Positions 39,401-52,197 of a stretch of DNA of 64,000 nt are shown piece by piece (the stretch's first letter is position 1; every line of letters begins with the position of its first letter). Source of the stretch: Acanthaster planci (taxonomy: Eukaryota > Echinodermata > Asteroidea > Valvatida > Acanthasteridae); assembly GCF_001949145.1 (NCBI RefSeq), contig NW_019091359.1, positions 2,834,562 through 2,898,561 of the forward strand. The letters are read 5' to 3'. The notes below the pieces were generated by a model. It worked only from the letters and a program-made list of their open reading frames with translations, ran no database searches and was not told where the DNA came from. Made by a program: the position numbers and the translations under genes.

Positions 39401-39968
39401 ATAAGTTTATCCTCTTCCTTCAACAGTTGGCGCCGTACAAGCAAATGCAAAAATGAGCGAACTACTTTGTAACTTTTAAAGAATTGCCTAAAACAATGGT
39501 ACTCCCTTTCAAATGATTGCCATCAAACGTGTGTGATTTGTAGTCAAATGTTGGTGTCCCATGCGTACTCAGCCTTTATTGCTCTCAGTATCTCATTCAA
39601 AACATAAATTGCAAGAGATTCAGTTTTAGCGTGACGTAGTACAGTCATGTAGATACATACAGGAAACCACGTCTGCATGTTCTATACTGGTCGCAGGGAA
39701 GTATCAATGTTTAGTCAATATTTTAAGCACAACTGGGATGAACAAAGGCCAGTCGAGCAATATTACATCAAACAAACAGCAGGAAGAATATGTCCATGTA
39801 AACATGCCTTAAGCATGGCTTCCACAGACATAATCTGCCAACACTCGGTACTATTGGTCTGTAGATTTACCTTGTTTACTGGAATGCCAACCAGAGCCAA
39901 AACTTTTCAGAGGTTCTGAAAACGCAGTCTGGCTCCATCTACACGGTGGCAATTCATGCTAGCCTCTG
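36450..39968 (-). other. Probable 3' untranslated / downstream region of the SREB receptor
   Basis: About 3.5 kb directly downstream of the receptor stop with no recognisable gene or palindromic element. Minus-strand AATAAA hexamers occur at 39575-39580, 39047-39052, 36561-36566 and 36461-36466, so several 3' ends are possible. Plus-strand ORFs here (37719-38093, 38379-38783) resemble no family and are taken as chance. Vertebrate SREB mRNAs have long 3' UTRs; applying that here is inference. Confidence 0.35.
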
Positions 39969-41249
39969 TCACAACTGCACGTTGTGTCCATCCTGTTGGA
40001 AGGCCGAGGCGCCGAAGACGTGCTGCAGCGCGATCTGCCGGAATTCTTTGCTCACGACAAAGCACAAGATGGGGTTGATGCAGGCCTGGAAGAAGGTCAT
40101 CCAGGTTGCCAGGGAGACATAGCTGTGAGGCAAGGGATTAGCCGGCTGGAACACCTGCCAGAAGCAATGGATGGTGTAAGGGAGCCATAGCACGCTGAAG
40201 GATATGCTGATGGACAGGGATAGCTTACAGAACTTCTCCTCCCGTTCGAAGTCTGACTTGGAGAGGGATGTGCTGTTATTGTTGGAGGGAGGAGCAAGAC
40301 CAATCAGTGGCGGTGGAGTTGGACCTTGACGGTAGCCCAGGAACCAGTTGGCCGCTGCCTGGCCGGTAGAGCCAGGCCCATAGAAGGTCCAATTGTTGGA
40401 GACAGCGGGCACGAATTGCATGGGTCGCATCTTACGGTGAGCTCGCATGAAGAGAAACACCCTGAAGTAAGCGAAGTGAGTGAAAGCGATGACTGCCACG
40501 AAGAACATGAGGAAACACATAGTCTCGTTCGTCTTGTATTCCCGATGCTTGAATGTGCACTGGTTTTCGACCTCGATGAAAGAGTAGGTCCTGGTGTTAA
40601 AAACTGGCGGGAAGGCCATAGAAACTGCCAAGGCCCATGAGGCAAGGACCAATAGCAGACAGGCTGGCCCTTTTAGCTTCTGTCGGTGAAATCGGTGAAA
40701 CCGTAGCACCACGTATCGTTCTATGCTAATCAAGAATAGAGTATACAGGGCTCCGTAGGTAAGGTACACGTTGAAAAAGGCCAGGATCTCGCAGAGGGAG
40801 TCGCTGTATATCCAATCTCGCGAGATCACAGCCGAGACCACAAAGGGAAAACACAGCACGGATCGGACGAAATCGGCCAAGGCGCAGTTGAACAGAAAGA
40901 AGTAGCAAGGTCTCCGGAGACGGGCGTTTCCGAATACCACCACGGAGAGAATACCGTTACCAACGACACTTAAGATAATCACGAGTATGAGCGAGCTGCA
41001 CCATAGCACTCGAGGGCCGTGGTCGTCGGGAAGATCGACTTCGTTACCGTCGCCGGTATCGACTATGTTAGTAACCGTCTTTGACGGTATCACGACCGTG
41101 GAATCGTCCACGGTCGAATTGTCGCTACCGCCGAGGCCCAAATCCAGCGGGGTTGACATGCCGGGCGCGGACTCAGTGGTGGGTAGCGCTGCATATATCT
41201 CCGGTGGGAGGCGAGCAGGCGGCCGAACCTTGGCAGAAATGTGAAACAT
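39969..41249 (-). CDS. SREB-family orphan G protein-coupled receptor (GPR27/GPR85/GPR173 type), single coding exon
   Basis: Seven-pass class A receptor of the plasma membrane, 426 residues from the ATG at 41249. The frame stays open upstream, but only through a GTG codon and without another ATG before an in-frame TAG, so ATG 41249 or ATG 41159 is the start. Visible in order: an N-tail of about 80 residues with a glycosylation site (N44); TM1 about 81-105 (GN 97-98); TM2 with LAD (D126); C153 and C231 for the extracellular disulphide; ERY at 177-179; AFPPV at 212-216 in TM4; the family hallmark third loop at 272-302 (RKMRPMQFV, NWTFYGPG, GQAAANW) followed by RQGPTPPP; TM6 with WLPY (355-358); TM7 with NPILC (392-396) in place of NPxxY. 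Family knowledge: vertebrate SREB receptors are brain-expressed orphans of about 370 residues, also with an intronless coding region. The longer N-tail here is unusual. A 5' noncoding exon is possible but not visible. It is the one-to-three counterpart of the vertebrate paralogues, so no single symbol is assigned. Confidence 0.96.
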   Translation of the reverse strand: MFHISAKVRPPARLPPEIYAALPTTESAPGMSTPLDLGLGGSDNSTVDDSTVVIPSKTVTNIVDTGDGNEVDLPDDHGPRVLWCSSLILVIILSVVGNGILSVVVFGNARLRRPCYFFLFNCALADFVRSVLCFPFVVSAVISRDWIYSDSLCEILAFFNVYLTYGALYTLFLISIERYVVLRFHRFHRQKLKGPACLLLVLASWALAVSMAFPPVFNTRTYSFIEVENQCTFKHREYKTNETMCFLMFFVAVIAFTHFAYFRVFLFMRAHRKMRPMQFVPAVSNNWTFYGPGSTGQAAANWFLGYRQGPTPPPLIGLAPPSNNNSTSLSKSDFEREEKFCKLSLSISISFSVLWLPYTIHCFWQVFQPANPLPHSYVSLATWMTFFQACINPILCFVVSKEFRQIALQHVFGASAFQQDGHNVQL

Positions 41250-43536
41250 GGAATCCCAAGCTCCGGCAGCGATGCAAATATCAATTAACCTTCCTCGAGA
41301 AACACACACCGCAGCTACGCAGTCATCTGGTCGAGACTCCTATCGTGAAGTGACAGTCGCGTCCACATCCTTGGCAGTCTCGGTTCCACGTGAGTTAACA
41401 CGGCGTCTCATGAAGAAACTACCGTTCGCCAACGACTGAAGAATCCATACCCTCTGATGTATCGTGTATCTGAAAGGAAAACCACAGACTCTTGTAACTG
41501 AATAGCGTGGTGTAATAGTCTACTGACTGAGTCAACCGGGAAATGGAACTGAAAATTGTTTTAGGGACCTGGTAGGCTTCGATAATGGCTTTCCTTCCTT
41601 GTAACCACCGTCCAATCATAAAGCTACAAACCCATGGTCCAATCAACGCGGTGACTCGGACGTGATTTGTGTTTGCTCAAGAGAAAGATACCACTCGGGG
41701 ATATTGATACAAAATAGCGTCCGTGATTGCAGAGGGCCCCAACGCATGAAATTACTCCTCAAATAATGTTTGGTTTGGTTGTCAGGTGCTTGCACCCTGT
41801 AGCACCAACAGACTTACTTTGTGCGGGCAACCTGGACGTGAGACGGCAAGTAATAAAGGGTACGCCCAATCTTCATGGATGCGCAGAGGATATGAGTGCA
41901 CTATCCAGCCTCTTTGAGGGGGCTTTAGTGGTGGTGTGGAAGATGAGCATTTACCTTTTAGTATTCACGTTTCACATGACATACACACTTTGAAAATTTC
42001 AAAAAACAAATTTCTTGTACCCACTTTTTAAACGTGTTTAACCACGACATGTTTATTGTTCTCCGTTTAGGAATGTGTTTAAATGTTAAGCGGATTTCAA
42101 AAAGCTAAACAGTATCACAGAAAAGCGTTTAGTATATGAACATCCTTAGGCACATTTTGCTAAACATGTCATGGATTAAACGTGTGGAATACGTTGGTAT
42201 AAACAGTGTTGTTTTCACAGTGTAATGTAAATGTAAGAACAGTATTGGTCGTTGTACTCAAACTAAGGATCATTTTGAGTCTAGTACCTAAAGTCAGATT
42301 TAATCTCCCCTTTTAAAATTCCCCATTTAAAATCTGTTTCATGTTAGGAATTTTGAAATCATTTATGGACGAACCCTAATCTCCAAGTTACCGCTGATGA
42401 GCACTATCTGCATGTAATATTTTAATGCGCAATACTCTCAGAATACCGAAACTAGTTTCCAGTAGTCCTGGAAACACAGCATGCCCATTAGCTGTTTGTT
42501 TAGTGTGACGACAATCCAATGACCGGTGTCATGGCATTAAGGGAAATCACTTTCAAAGACAGCTATCTTTACACTGCAGCTTCTATGCGTGGAGCCACTG
42601 GATATATGGTATAATCATACGGATTGCATGTCCATCACTAATTTCAAGAGCACTTCACTGTGTGCTGTGTTTCTCATTCAAATCAGACAACCGTGTTACT
42701 TTCTTCTGTTTCTTGCAAAGCAAACGAGATAACCACGTGTGCTGTACGTAAAAAGAGATCGCTGAAACTGCCATTCTGTCTTTTAACAGCTGCCTTGCGT
42801 TTGGGAAAAACAGCAACAAGCAACCAACCAACTAACAAAAACAAAACTCTTATCGGTTAGAAACAATTACTCCCCGCATAGAAATAATTACCAGCTAATT
42901 CCAGGTTGGATATACCTCATTCTCTGCCAGTAAACAAAAATCTGAAACCGCTTCTCTCGGCTGTCATATCGACAATTCGGCGTAGCTTTTCCTCCTCCTG
43001 GGCACGGCGGAACCGATCCCGCCCACCCATTTCCATCCTGCCCCTTGCTGTTCATCAACAGATCGATTCTTTGTAAGACAGCAGTTGAGTAAATTAGAAA
43101 AACCTTTTCCAATTTCTTTGGACGTGTTGCTGTTTCTGAACTACCACGCTTACAGTCTGATCAAGAGCACTGTAACAATGTGCCGCCCTCAAATCGAAGA
43201 GTCTTTACATTAGTCAGGCAAGATCAATTCAGGAAACCAATCTGAACTGAATCCGCTTGCCCTGAGGAAGGTACTCAGCTAAGCTCGGCAATCCCATATT
43301 CCAGAGTACTGATTTGATATTATATTCTTATCAAAAAAACAAGTCAGGACTGATTTGAGATAAAAAAGTGATGACTACAAACGAAATATTCTGCTCGAAC
43401 ATAACATGCAAAAAACCAAAAGACTTCGTGAAAATACAGCTCAGGCAGGTGTAGTGCGGTAGTTAAAAACCTGTGTATCAATTATCTAATTAACGGACAA
43501 TTGTCAAGCGTTAACGGCATTCATCATGCGTATTGA
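41250..43536. other. Upstream region of the SREB receptor
   Basis: Contains the 5' untranslated sequence and probably the promoter of the receptor gene (transcribed leftwards). An in-frame stop lies upstream of 41309. No TATA box or 5' noncoding exon could be fixed. Confidence 0.4.
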
Positions 43537-43711
43537 ATACGGGCGATTCACAATAGTGCGCGTCTAAGAGTTTGCGACGCGTTGGCCAATCACGACGCGC
43601 GAAATCTGTCGAACCTTTCGAAACGCGCATTGGGTCGACAGATTTCACGCGTCGTGGTTGACCAACGCGTTGCAAACTCTTGGAGGCGCACTATTGTGAA
43701 TCGCCCGTATT
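43537..43711. mobile_element. Palindromic MITE family, copy B (intact)
   Basis: Palindrome of 175 bp with arms of about 75 nt (43537-43611, 43637-43711) and a loop of about 25 nt. Termini are AATACGGGCGATTCACAATA and its reverse complement, followed inward by GCGACGCGTTGG. No ORF. Lies about 2.3 kb upstream of the SREB receptor. Confidence 0.87.
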
Positions 43712-46700
43712 GCCAAACATAATAGCTACATATTTCTCAGCCTTCTCTCTGGCTTTTGGAAATTCTTAAATCAAACTCGAGTGATCATAAGAAAACCGTA
43801 ATCATCATCAACTTGCTCTGCTCTTTTAGATTGTTTCCAAAGGCCCTGAACACTTCCCAGGTGTCTACCTGGGAAAAGTCAATCATTCGTTGTGTGAAGA
43901 ATTGAATTGTAAGACTTTAAAACAAAATTATATTTAGTGCATCTTTCAAACGACAACTGGACTCTTTGCACCCGACGTTCAGTTTTGAATAGGACACTGA
44001 ATACAGTACTGCAGCTGTTCTTTATATTGTCGGCATAATTACTTTTGGAAGGCTAAATCATGATTATGCTGTCAGACCAAACAATGATTGACAACTGAGT
44101 AAAATAAATGGTATGATAATTAACTACCTGTGTTCAGATGGCATGCACGACGACATCTTAAATGATTTATAGGGATGATTTATCACAAGAATCCGACAAA
44201 AGAAAATTGTCTAGGTGGGCCTTTTGTGGTTGTTTCTGGCAGAAGCCTCAAGTGAAGTCAAGCGAAAAGGTCACGTTTAACTTCAATGTTGCCCAGCTTA
44301 CTGACGGTCGCTGGAAACTTAAGCTGACTATCAGACTCATGAAATCTGCTGGTTTTACTTTTTGCCACTAAAGCCTGTTCTGTATCCGTTTAAACTTATT
44401 TTCTCCAGACAAACAGACTGTGTGCAACTCAACAAAAGGTGTCATAGGGAGGCCCGAGCCAGCTATGAGTGATTTACGGGTCTGTAAAAACTAGCACAAT
44501 GGAAGCCACTGTAAAAACCGTCAGTGTCTTAGCATTTTTGCCTCGACGTCAAACTGAGTGAAATAAAACTACTCGTAACTTATCGTAGTTTCCTCTAATG
44601 GAAACTGAAAGGGAAACAATAATCCTGAAGACTCGTTTGAGGGATTCAGTCACGTGTTGATGATCATCTTAAACACTGTCAAAATAAAATCACAGTGTTT
44701 TACTTGAAAATTGTACTTTAAAATCCCGTACAATAACAAAAACTTACTTTGGATTAATGTGGTGCCATGGATGAGGATTACTGTGAATGCAAGTACTAGG
44801 CTAAAACAGTGATTTAGCTGTCATGGGAATGAAAATGACCGTCTGTTTTACGAATACACGCACTATATGCAGGTCTATTGAGTTGGAACGCAGACCTGCT
44901 GCGAGCACTCAACTGTGGTCTTTGAAGCCAGCTGCCACGGCCGTCAAAGCCGTTTTGCTCCCCGCCAGATCGAATCACAACAAAGACCCTGTCTCGTTCT
45001 TTGTCCCCGAGGTTTTTTCCGTTGTTACCGAGAGCCATTTTACCAGAGCGATTTTCAAACTCTAATAATTCGATTCTCTAATAAATGTAGGAATACATCA
45101 TTACTGAAAAACACGAGGAGGCGAGTGTATAGAGATGCGCAAGATAGTACCAGGAGATTTAATTAGGATGTCCTATTGTGTTTATGCGTGGTACGTCACA
45201 ACATTGTACCAGAGGTCCGTCAATGCAGTGTGAGTGAGAAGGATGTGGTCTCGTATACGCAGCACGATGTGCGTGCGTGCTAGTTCGTAATAATGTCGAC
45301 CTGGTGCACTGCCTGCCGCTGTTCCTTGGTGTATATTTGTATAAGCCGCATTCTCCACTACGCTGTGTATTGAGAAGTACCTTCAAATTGATATCCTCAC
45401 CGGAAACATGAGAAAGAATCGTGCTTCATCTTCCTCTGCATAACCATCCACAACAGAAAAAAAAATCATCCGCCGATGCTTAAGCAGTACTAATCAAGGT
45501 CTAATTGTGAATTTAATTCATTTCAGTCTCTAGATAAACGTACCTGAAATGATCCAACTGCAGCTGACGTAATTGTGTATATCCTACAACTGGCTCATGC
45601 GGGATGAAGGAGGAATGTCTTTTTCTCTCCCGTGTTTCGAGGTACAGATGTTGGTTGCGTAGATACACTCTGTTCTCCGAACGTACCAGATGAGAGCTTC
45701 GATCGAGTAAGCAGGGCATGTACAATGTGCGTGGAGACGTTTGACAAAAACATATCGGGTACTGGCAAGATACGCACATGCGCATTAGAAACGCGGGCCA
45801 TGCATGATTATTTTATGATCATGTATAGTGTACATGTACGCCAGACGGATTACGGATTTCTATTAAATGGCGTCAGTGAAATCTCTACGGACACAAACAG
45901 CATCAGTCTTCAAGAAGAAATTTTAGTGGACATTGCTGTTGGGAATATTTGGGAATACTATTGGGGACGAAAATCTGCGCGAACTGGGCTCCGAATTTTT
46001 TTGTCTAAATTGTCTAAATTTCTCAAGCATGTAGTAGGCGTACATAAGGCACACACCCTTTGTTTGTTTGTTTGTTTGATTGTTTTTAAATAAAAAAAAC
46101 CAACAAACAAAACAAAGCAAATAACTAAGACAAAATTCATTTAATACCCTCTGACACTCTAATCTCGAAACAGGAAAATGTGTAGGCAAGATGGCATGCT
46201 CTCAGAAACAGAGAATATCGTGTGAAGAGGACGTCACGTGGCAAGAGAGAACATATTGCTATAGAATATTGCCCACGTGGCCTAACTTAACCGAATATAT
46301 CTGCATCGGAGGATACCGCACAGGTTTGGGATTAAATAAAAATACATGTCTTCGGCAAGGCGATCGCTTCGTGTCATTTGTTCGATTATTGAGTGTGTGA
46401 TGGTAGTTAGAGTTTATTTTTTGACTTGGATTTTTGTTTTCAATTTTTACTCTAAAATCTGGTGAATTATTCAAAAAGGCCTAAATCCCTTGAGGACACG
46501 TTCGTAAAACAATCCAGTTGTATAATTTATACTGGTTTCAACTCGTATGCCGCAATCGTTGTCAGACAGCGACTCTTTAATCTACGCTTGTTGATTCGTA
46601 AAGAAGACATTTATGTGGGGCCCAACGAACCTTCTGTGGGTCATTAAACGCGTACCTACAATTATATTATAATCGAAAACCAAAGCGTACATACGAGCAT

Positions 46701-47333
46701 TGTTTGAAATGATCTTCTTTTGCTTCCTTCAATATGAGTGACTTGCTATTACACATCTGCTATCAGTAATGTCTAACAGTGATTAAACTTACATTATACA
46801 TTGGAATTTATAATTGGTAAGCCAGTGTTATGTACCTTGAGCTCAGTCCCTTTTTGGATTTGACAGATGGATTTAAAAAATTCGTGTTTGTAATTTACAG
46901 TCTAATTCATCTGCAGCACGTTGTCACGCTGAAGATTCGTGGGCTTTGCATCGAGCTAGTTCCCAGAATTATGGGAATATTTGATTTACCGAATGTTCAG
47001 TTTGCAAAATGAGTTTTTTTTAAATGTCAACATGTTATCTACGATTTCTTAATTTCCTTTATGGTTTTGCTGCGAATAAAAAACGATCCCTTCTGGACAC
47101 AAATTACGCGCACTGGCCATTCCCGGCGCCCCCTAAGAAAAAAAATCAAATTTTGTTTAGTTACGGAAAGAGATGTGAATTTCTCGTAATATGAATTGTT
47201 GGAAACTTTTTTTCAGAGTGTGGGCGATCTGGGACTTTTATTGGCAATTGCATGAGGAATGATCATAAATTAAATGAGAGTTTTATAAAGACTGTCTGAC
47301 TTTGCTGGTGATGGAAGGCCTTTCTTGTACGCA
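43712..47333. other. No supported gene
   Basis: Longest ORF is 45632-46093 (plus), without family resemblance. A TTTG run (46060-46079) faces a complementary A/C-rich run (46101-46116). Confidence 0.4.
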
Positions 47334-47512
47334 ATCTGCCTCGGGCAGAAGCACCCCCTCATCGGTTGAAAAGAGACATCTTGGTTTATTTTGTTGGTGG
47401 CGATGCGACCGTAACGCGTACTTTTCGTAGTCGTTTGTGAACCAGCGAGTCGCAGTTCCTACCAAAGGTTGCCTCCGTTGCTAGTGCACTCTCTTGGTCC
47501 AGCTCGGGGCCC
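47334..47512 (-). repeat. Dispersed ~190-bp repeat, copy 4 (inverted)
   Basis: Minus-strand copy: reads CCCCGAGCTGGACCAAGAGA, GGTTCACAAACGACTACG, GGGGTGCTTCTGCCCGAGGC in the reverse complement. An internal deletion removes part of the AGGGCGC to CTTAGCAACGG interval. Confidence 0.78.
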
Positions 47513-50500
47513 ATACATATTTGTGGCTTTACAATAGTTCATTATGACAGACAGACAGTGATGTCAGACAAAAATAGCGTGTTTTGGGTCAACTTTCTGA
47601 TCCTTACAACACCTGAATTATTTGGTACGCTTACAATTTAAAATTTATTACTTCCACTTTTGCCTTTCTGGTGTCCGGTGACATAAGATAATTGGAACAC
47701 ATTTTATTTTTCTGATTTATTTTTTGTGTGTCGTTTGTCTAATGCTAAATAATCTTGAAGTTATTTTCCCTCCAGAACAGAATTCTATATCCACTTTGCC
47801 AAAGGTGAAAAGGAAATGAACTCGACCCAAGCCTTTAGAATAAAATTTTATTTCTCATAATATTTCAAAAGATACTCGAGTAATTAATAATAGTCGGCCT
47901 GTATGTCTTGCTTTTTTTTTGTTTTTCTGGACTGCTTCGTGTCTGCTCTACGCCTCGACGAATCATGGTTTGAGGGATTTTAGTTAAAAATATCTGAATT
48001 AGTTTCTCTCTTTCAAACAGTTTCCAATGTCAGTTTCAGATAGAGTATGTTTAATCACAAATTTACCGTAATTCTAAATGGTTATTTGACCTTTCTCAAA
48101 AATACAGGGTCGGGAACTCCGCCTACTAGTGGGGATGAGGGTATCAGATCACAAACCTTTGTCTCCCCCTCAATTATTGGACCGATATTAATGGAATCTT
48201 TCGACTAAGCTTTGAAGTACAGAGGTAAGCAATTGCTTAATGTAATCAGTATACCTGTCTAATAGGCCTCTGTCTAATACTAATGTGACAGTTATTTTGG
48301 TACAATCTCATTTGCCTTAAACTTACAATCGTCATTCATATTTAAATTAGACTAGCGCCACCAACGTTCGATTTCGGGCGCTAGTTCATTCTTCATTTTC
48401 CGGAGACGCAATTATCCCGTCTCCGTTCTTTTACAAATGGAAGCAGTAAATACATAATTTCTGAGAATGATCCTTTGATTTGAGAGTGCCACAGGAATTT
48501 TGTTGAATTCTGCACCTAGTAATGCACTGACTAAGCGTATACAAGAAGCTTTGAATGAGAATGGAACGGCAGGCGCGGAAGGGCTGCAGTTCCAAAATAA
48601 CAAGTTTGTCTTGTTTATCGTTTAAATTACAAAATTGGGCTGCCGGGACATCAGTCGATTTTTAACATTTACACATTATTCATGGTGTCTATCATCATTC
48701 TGTTTACCAACCCTAGCTTTGAAATTATGGTCTACTTCCACCATTCTGATTTTGCATATTTTGCCAATCCAAGTTGGCTTCTGTCAGCGTTCCGACTTGC
48801 ACTTAAACTTCAAAGTCCGTTGCATCTTGCTATTCTGCTATCACAAAGAGTGCATTGCGTCGGCAAACCATTCCCCACTTGCTTGCAGATTTCATTGTTC
48901 CCAAATTTCAGAATCAAAATCGGCACAGCGAGGTTGTTAGTGTTTTGATAGGGACCAACTCTTTTTCTGTAGCCGACCATGCAGTTGCGAGTACATTTAT
49001 AAATATGGTGCTCTGAGCAGGCTTTTATAGGAATTCCGCTGGCAAACAAGGACCAGGGAATTTTTAGGAGTGGTTTTAGAAAATAAGCTAAAGAAATCCA
49101 TTTTGCCATTTAATTTTTTGATCTAAGCTCCGGTACAGGATTTGAACCAAAAAAAAGGAAAAAAAAGAGGAAGACTATCCTACGTGCAGGAAAGTGCCTC
49201 AGAATAATTGACCTCTCCGCTGCATACAGTAGGCCTACATATTGATGGTTTATCAGTCTGCTACTGTTGAGTGGTCTTCCCCCAAAAGAGCTCCTCGGTA
49301 AAGATACTCTTGACACTCAGGCCATGCGAGTGTTTGTCAAAAAAACCTACCGTTTGGTCGGAAACGAAGTTCAAATTCATGGTCCAACACGATTCACGAG
49401 TAGTGTAGATCTTCTCCAACTGATAACTGGCACGGCGCATTCGATATAGAGGGATCAAGCCAACTTAGTGAACGAAATGCGCGCGACATCGGGTTAGCAC
49501 GGCCAGAGCATGGTATTTTACCTGGTACAGCCATGGCTCTTTGTCTGGAATACTACACGGGGATCAGATTAGATTCAATGTCAATAAATAATTTCCTCTT
49601 CACGGGAATTCCATTGTCTTTCCTGCCGGAACACAGATAAGAGGGGATTGATTTTTCCTCTTTGTTAGTTTACAATCAATATCCTGTAGGCCAGCATGCC
49701 TACTTGTTCCTCCGGTGCTCTGCGTTTCCTCGTGGCACTTGTACCAGACCACGGTATCGACACGTGCCCTCAGAATTCCGCAGTACGGTACACGTGTAGA
49801 TGTTTCCCGAGGATAGGTCCACAATATTTAGGGAGGTGGTATTTCGAGAGAAATTCCATGTCGCAGATAACAATTGCGATTCTGGAAAAACACGGACGTG
49901 CATTTAACTTTTGACAGAGGTACTGAATGTAAGCGCCATTTGAAATTTTAACACTCATAAAATATTGTATTTTTTCCTTGTGGAAGTTGTGAGTTTTACG
50001 ACCAGTGAATCCACTCTTTATGCCCAGATATTTTACAGTGCCGTGCGACTACCAGTTTCAAGCGAGGAGCTACGGTACACCATCGCATTATAACCTCAGA
50101 GACTGTATTAACTTCTTTTTGCTGCCATGTACCGGTTACTTGTAAGTGATGTGCTCCAAAGTAAATGGTTTCCTTGTTTACTTTTATCCCGGACAAGTTA
50201 TGCAACGCATCAATTCAAAGATAGTTCTAGTTCCCCTCCCAACCATTGCTGTGGTCAGTAAACTCTGTGTTAACAGTTCCTAACCGTTTGCATTGGACCA
50301 TCAGACGATATCATTAATTATAACTGAGGATTTTTAAAAACATTTTGATAAATTTGGAGACAATTGTTTTAGTCAACGTTTCTTCACGTGGAGCTTAAAA
50401 CCCAAGCTATAGATACGTCATCGGAGTTTATGCAACATCGCCTTGGGTCTTCAAGAGTGTACTAACCGCAGTCATTTGATTAATCAAAAATAATGCAGAA

Positions 50501-50763
50501 AGACTTGAGGCGGTGTGTTTAATTGCTGTAATTACAATTCTTACAAAAGCCTCCGGCCTCTAGATGAAATTACCTCATACCCGGGGAATTCGCTTGTACA
50601 TACAGCCAAATTAAATTGCCAAAGGCGGCAGTACTCATAGTTGTGCGATGCTTTTCTTGTACATGACAGAGTTTGGTCAGTCACTGAACTCCATCAGAGT
50701 GAAGTCCATGTGCACTGGAAGCGTGTTTGATAAAACAGTTAGTCACTCACAAATTGTTTATTT

Positions 50764-51010
50764 CAGGGGTGGTTCCAGGATTTTTATCAAGGGGGGGGGG
50801 GCAAAATTTTTCACGGTGGGGACGTATTAGTCACCGTTGTTGAAGCCATTTAATCTCTTTTTATAGCAACCGAACAAAACCAAATAAGACCCCTAAAGGG
50901 TTTATGCTGGGAGCGGCTTGCAACCTTTAAGATGTAGACCACTGGAATAATACATAAATATAAAAAATGGCCATGAGCAAGGGGTTTGCCCCAACCTCCA
51001 CCCCCTGAAT
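50764..51010. mobile_element. Possible hAT-like remnant
   Basis: Left end CAGGGGTGGTTCCAGG followed by a poly-G tract; right end near 51000-51007 reads inverted CAGGGGGTGG. G-rich/C-rich subterminal tracts fit. No target duplication found and the inner arms match poorly. Confidence 0.35.
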
Positions 51011-52119
51011 CCGTGACTTCGTCTTCTCCCCAGGCGCCTGTACTATTTAATTAACAGGGCGATGCGTTCGATCAACCCCTTTGGGACAAAATAGCTCAGA
51101 CCGTCGTCCGAGGGCGCCCTTCAGACAACAGTTGACCAAGCAATGCGGCAGTGGAACTTTGGCTTCCTTGCTTGAAGCCTTATAAAGATGCATCACCTTC
51201 GGGGGGGACCTTATATTCATAGGAGTAATTCTATGATAAGTCCTACTGATAGTTCATTCGCTAATTAGGTGGTTTACTTTTATCTAGACCGGCAGGGCGG
51301 GGCAGGAATTTTTCCGTGGGAAAAGGGTCAGCCCGGAGATTTTTTTAATGTTTCATTTTTGCCAATAAGCGGAAACGATTATGAAACATAACATGACAAT
51401 GGTATCGGTGCATTTACTTTTTTATACCTTTTTTACGATTATTTTCCCCATTTTTAGAAACCCTTTTTGTTTTTTGTCTCAGAGCGGGGAGGGGGACCCT
51501 TACTGCGCCTACCTGATCTTTGTGCTTTTTTTTTTTAATTCTTTTTGAAATAAGGTGTTCTTAGCTGACTTCTGATAGTCAGGTCTGTTACGATCGTGTC
51601 TCAAGACAAAAAGTTACATTATCAAGGCTCAGAATCCAATGATCAATAATAACACTGTCAAGATCTGTCACATAGGCTACCGTAATACCAGCGGCACATC
51701 TTGAACACAAATTTCAATTTACTACGACCGTCAAAGGGGGCGCTATATCAAGTGGCTTTCTCAGCGTTTTTCCTGCCATTGAGTCTTCTTTTGAAGTGCT
51801 TTATGTCGTTAACCGAGTAGGCACTATTTTAGTTTGCATCAAGATTATGAGCAGTGAAAACAATTTTGATTTATTTTCATAACCCAATTAACTTCTCTGA
51901 AATACTGAATATTCACAGGCAGCTGCATTGCTCACCAGCACTTTAAGGTATTTGTGAAATTTCCTATATATTTTTAGGAAAGAAATGCATTCGTGCCCCC
52001 TTGGACCGAGTGCCAGTGAATTCACACAAGTTTCAACACTTCAAGCATGGACCGCCTGAGGTCCTGTTACTTCAAGTTTTGGCAAGACCATCCAATTTTT
52101 CCCCCACGATATTCAGTCA

Positions 52120-52197
52120 TTAACCCTAACATTCCTGAATCCCCCATTTTTTATATGATTTTGCACACACCCCAGGGAGTTAGGGTTACCCCTCAAG
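52120..52197. repeat. Second TTAACCCTAAC inverted-repeat pair
   Basis: TTAACCCTAACATTCCTG at 52120-52137 is followed by the imperfect inverse GGGAGTTAGGGTTA ending at about 52189. It resembles the 12734-12794 hairpin but has a larger loop. The right side has TTAC rather than TTAA. Confidence 0.4.

Noticed and set aside
41250-41309. N-terminal extension of the receptor ORF by 20 residues
   Set aside because: The first codon is GTG, not ATG, and an in-frame TAG lies upstream. The start at ATG 41249 (or 41159) is more credible.
45632-46093. 153-codon plus-strand ORF
   Set aside because: No recognisable domain, ends in a TTTG microsatellite, no splice context.
49110-49210. tRNA-like B-box (GGTTCAAATCC) on the minus strand
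   Set aside because: No cloverleaf can be drawn; the anticodon arm region is replaced by poly-T tracts.
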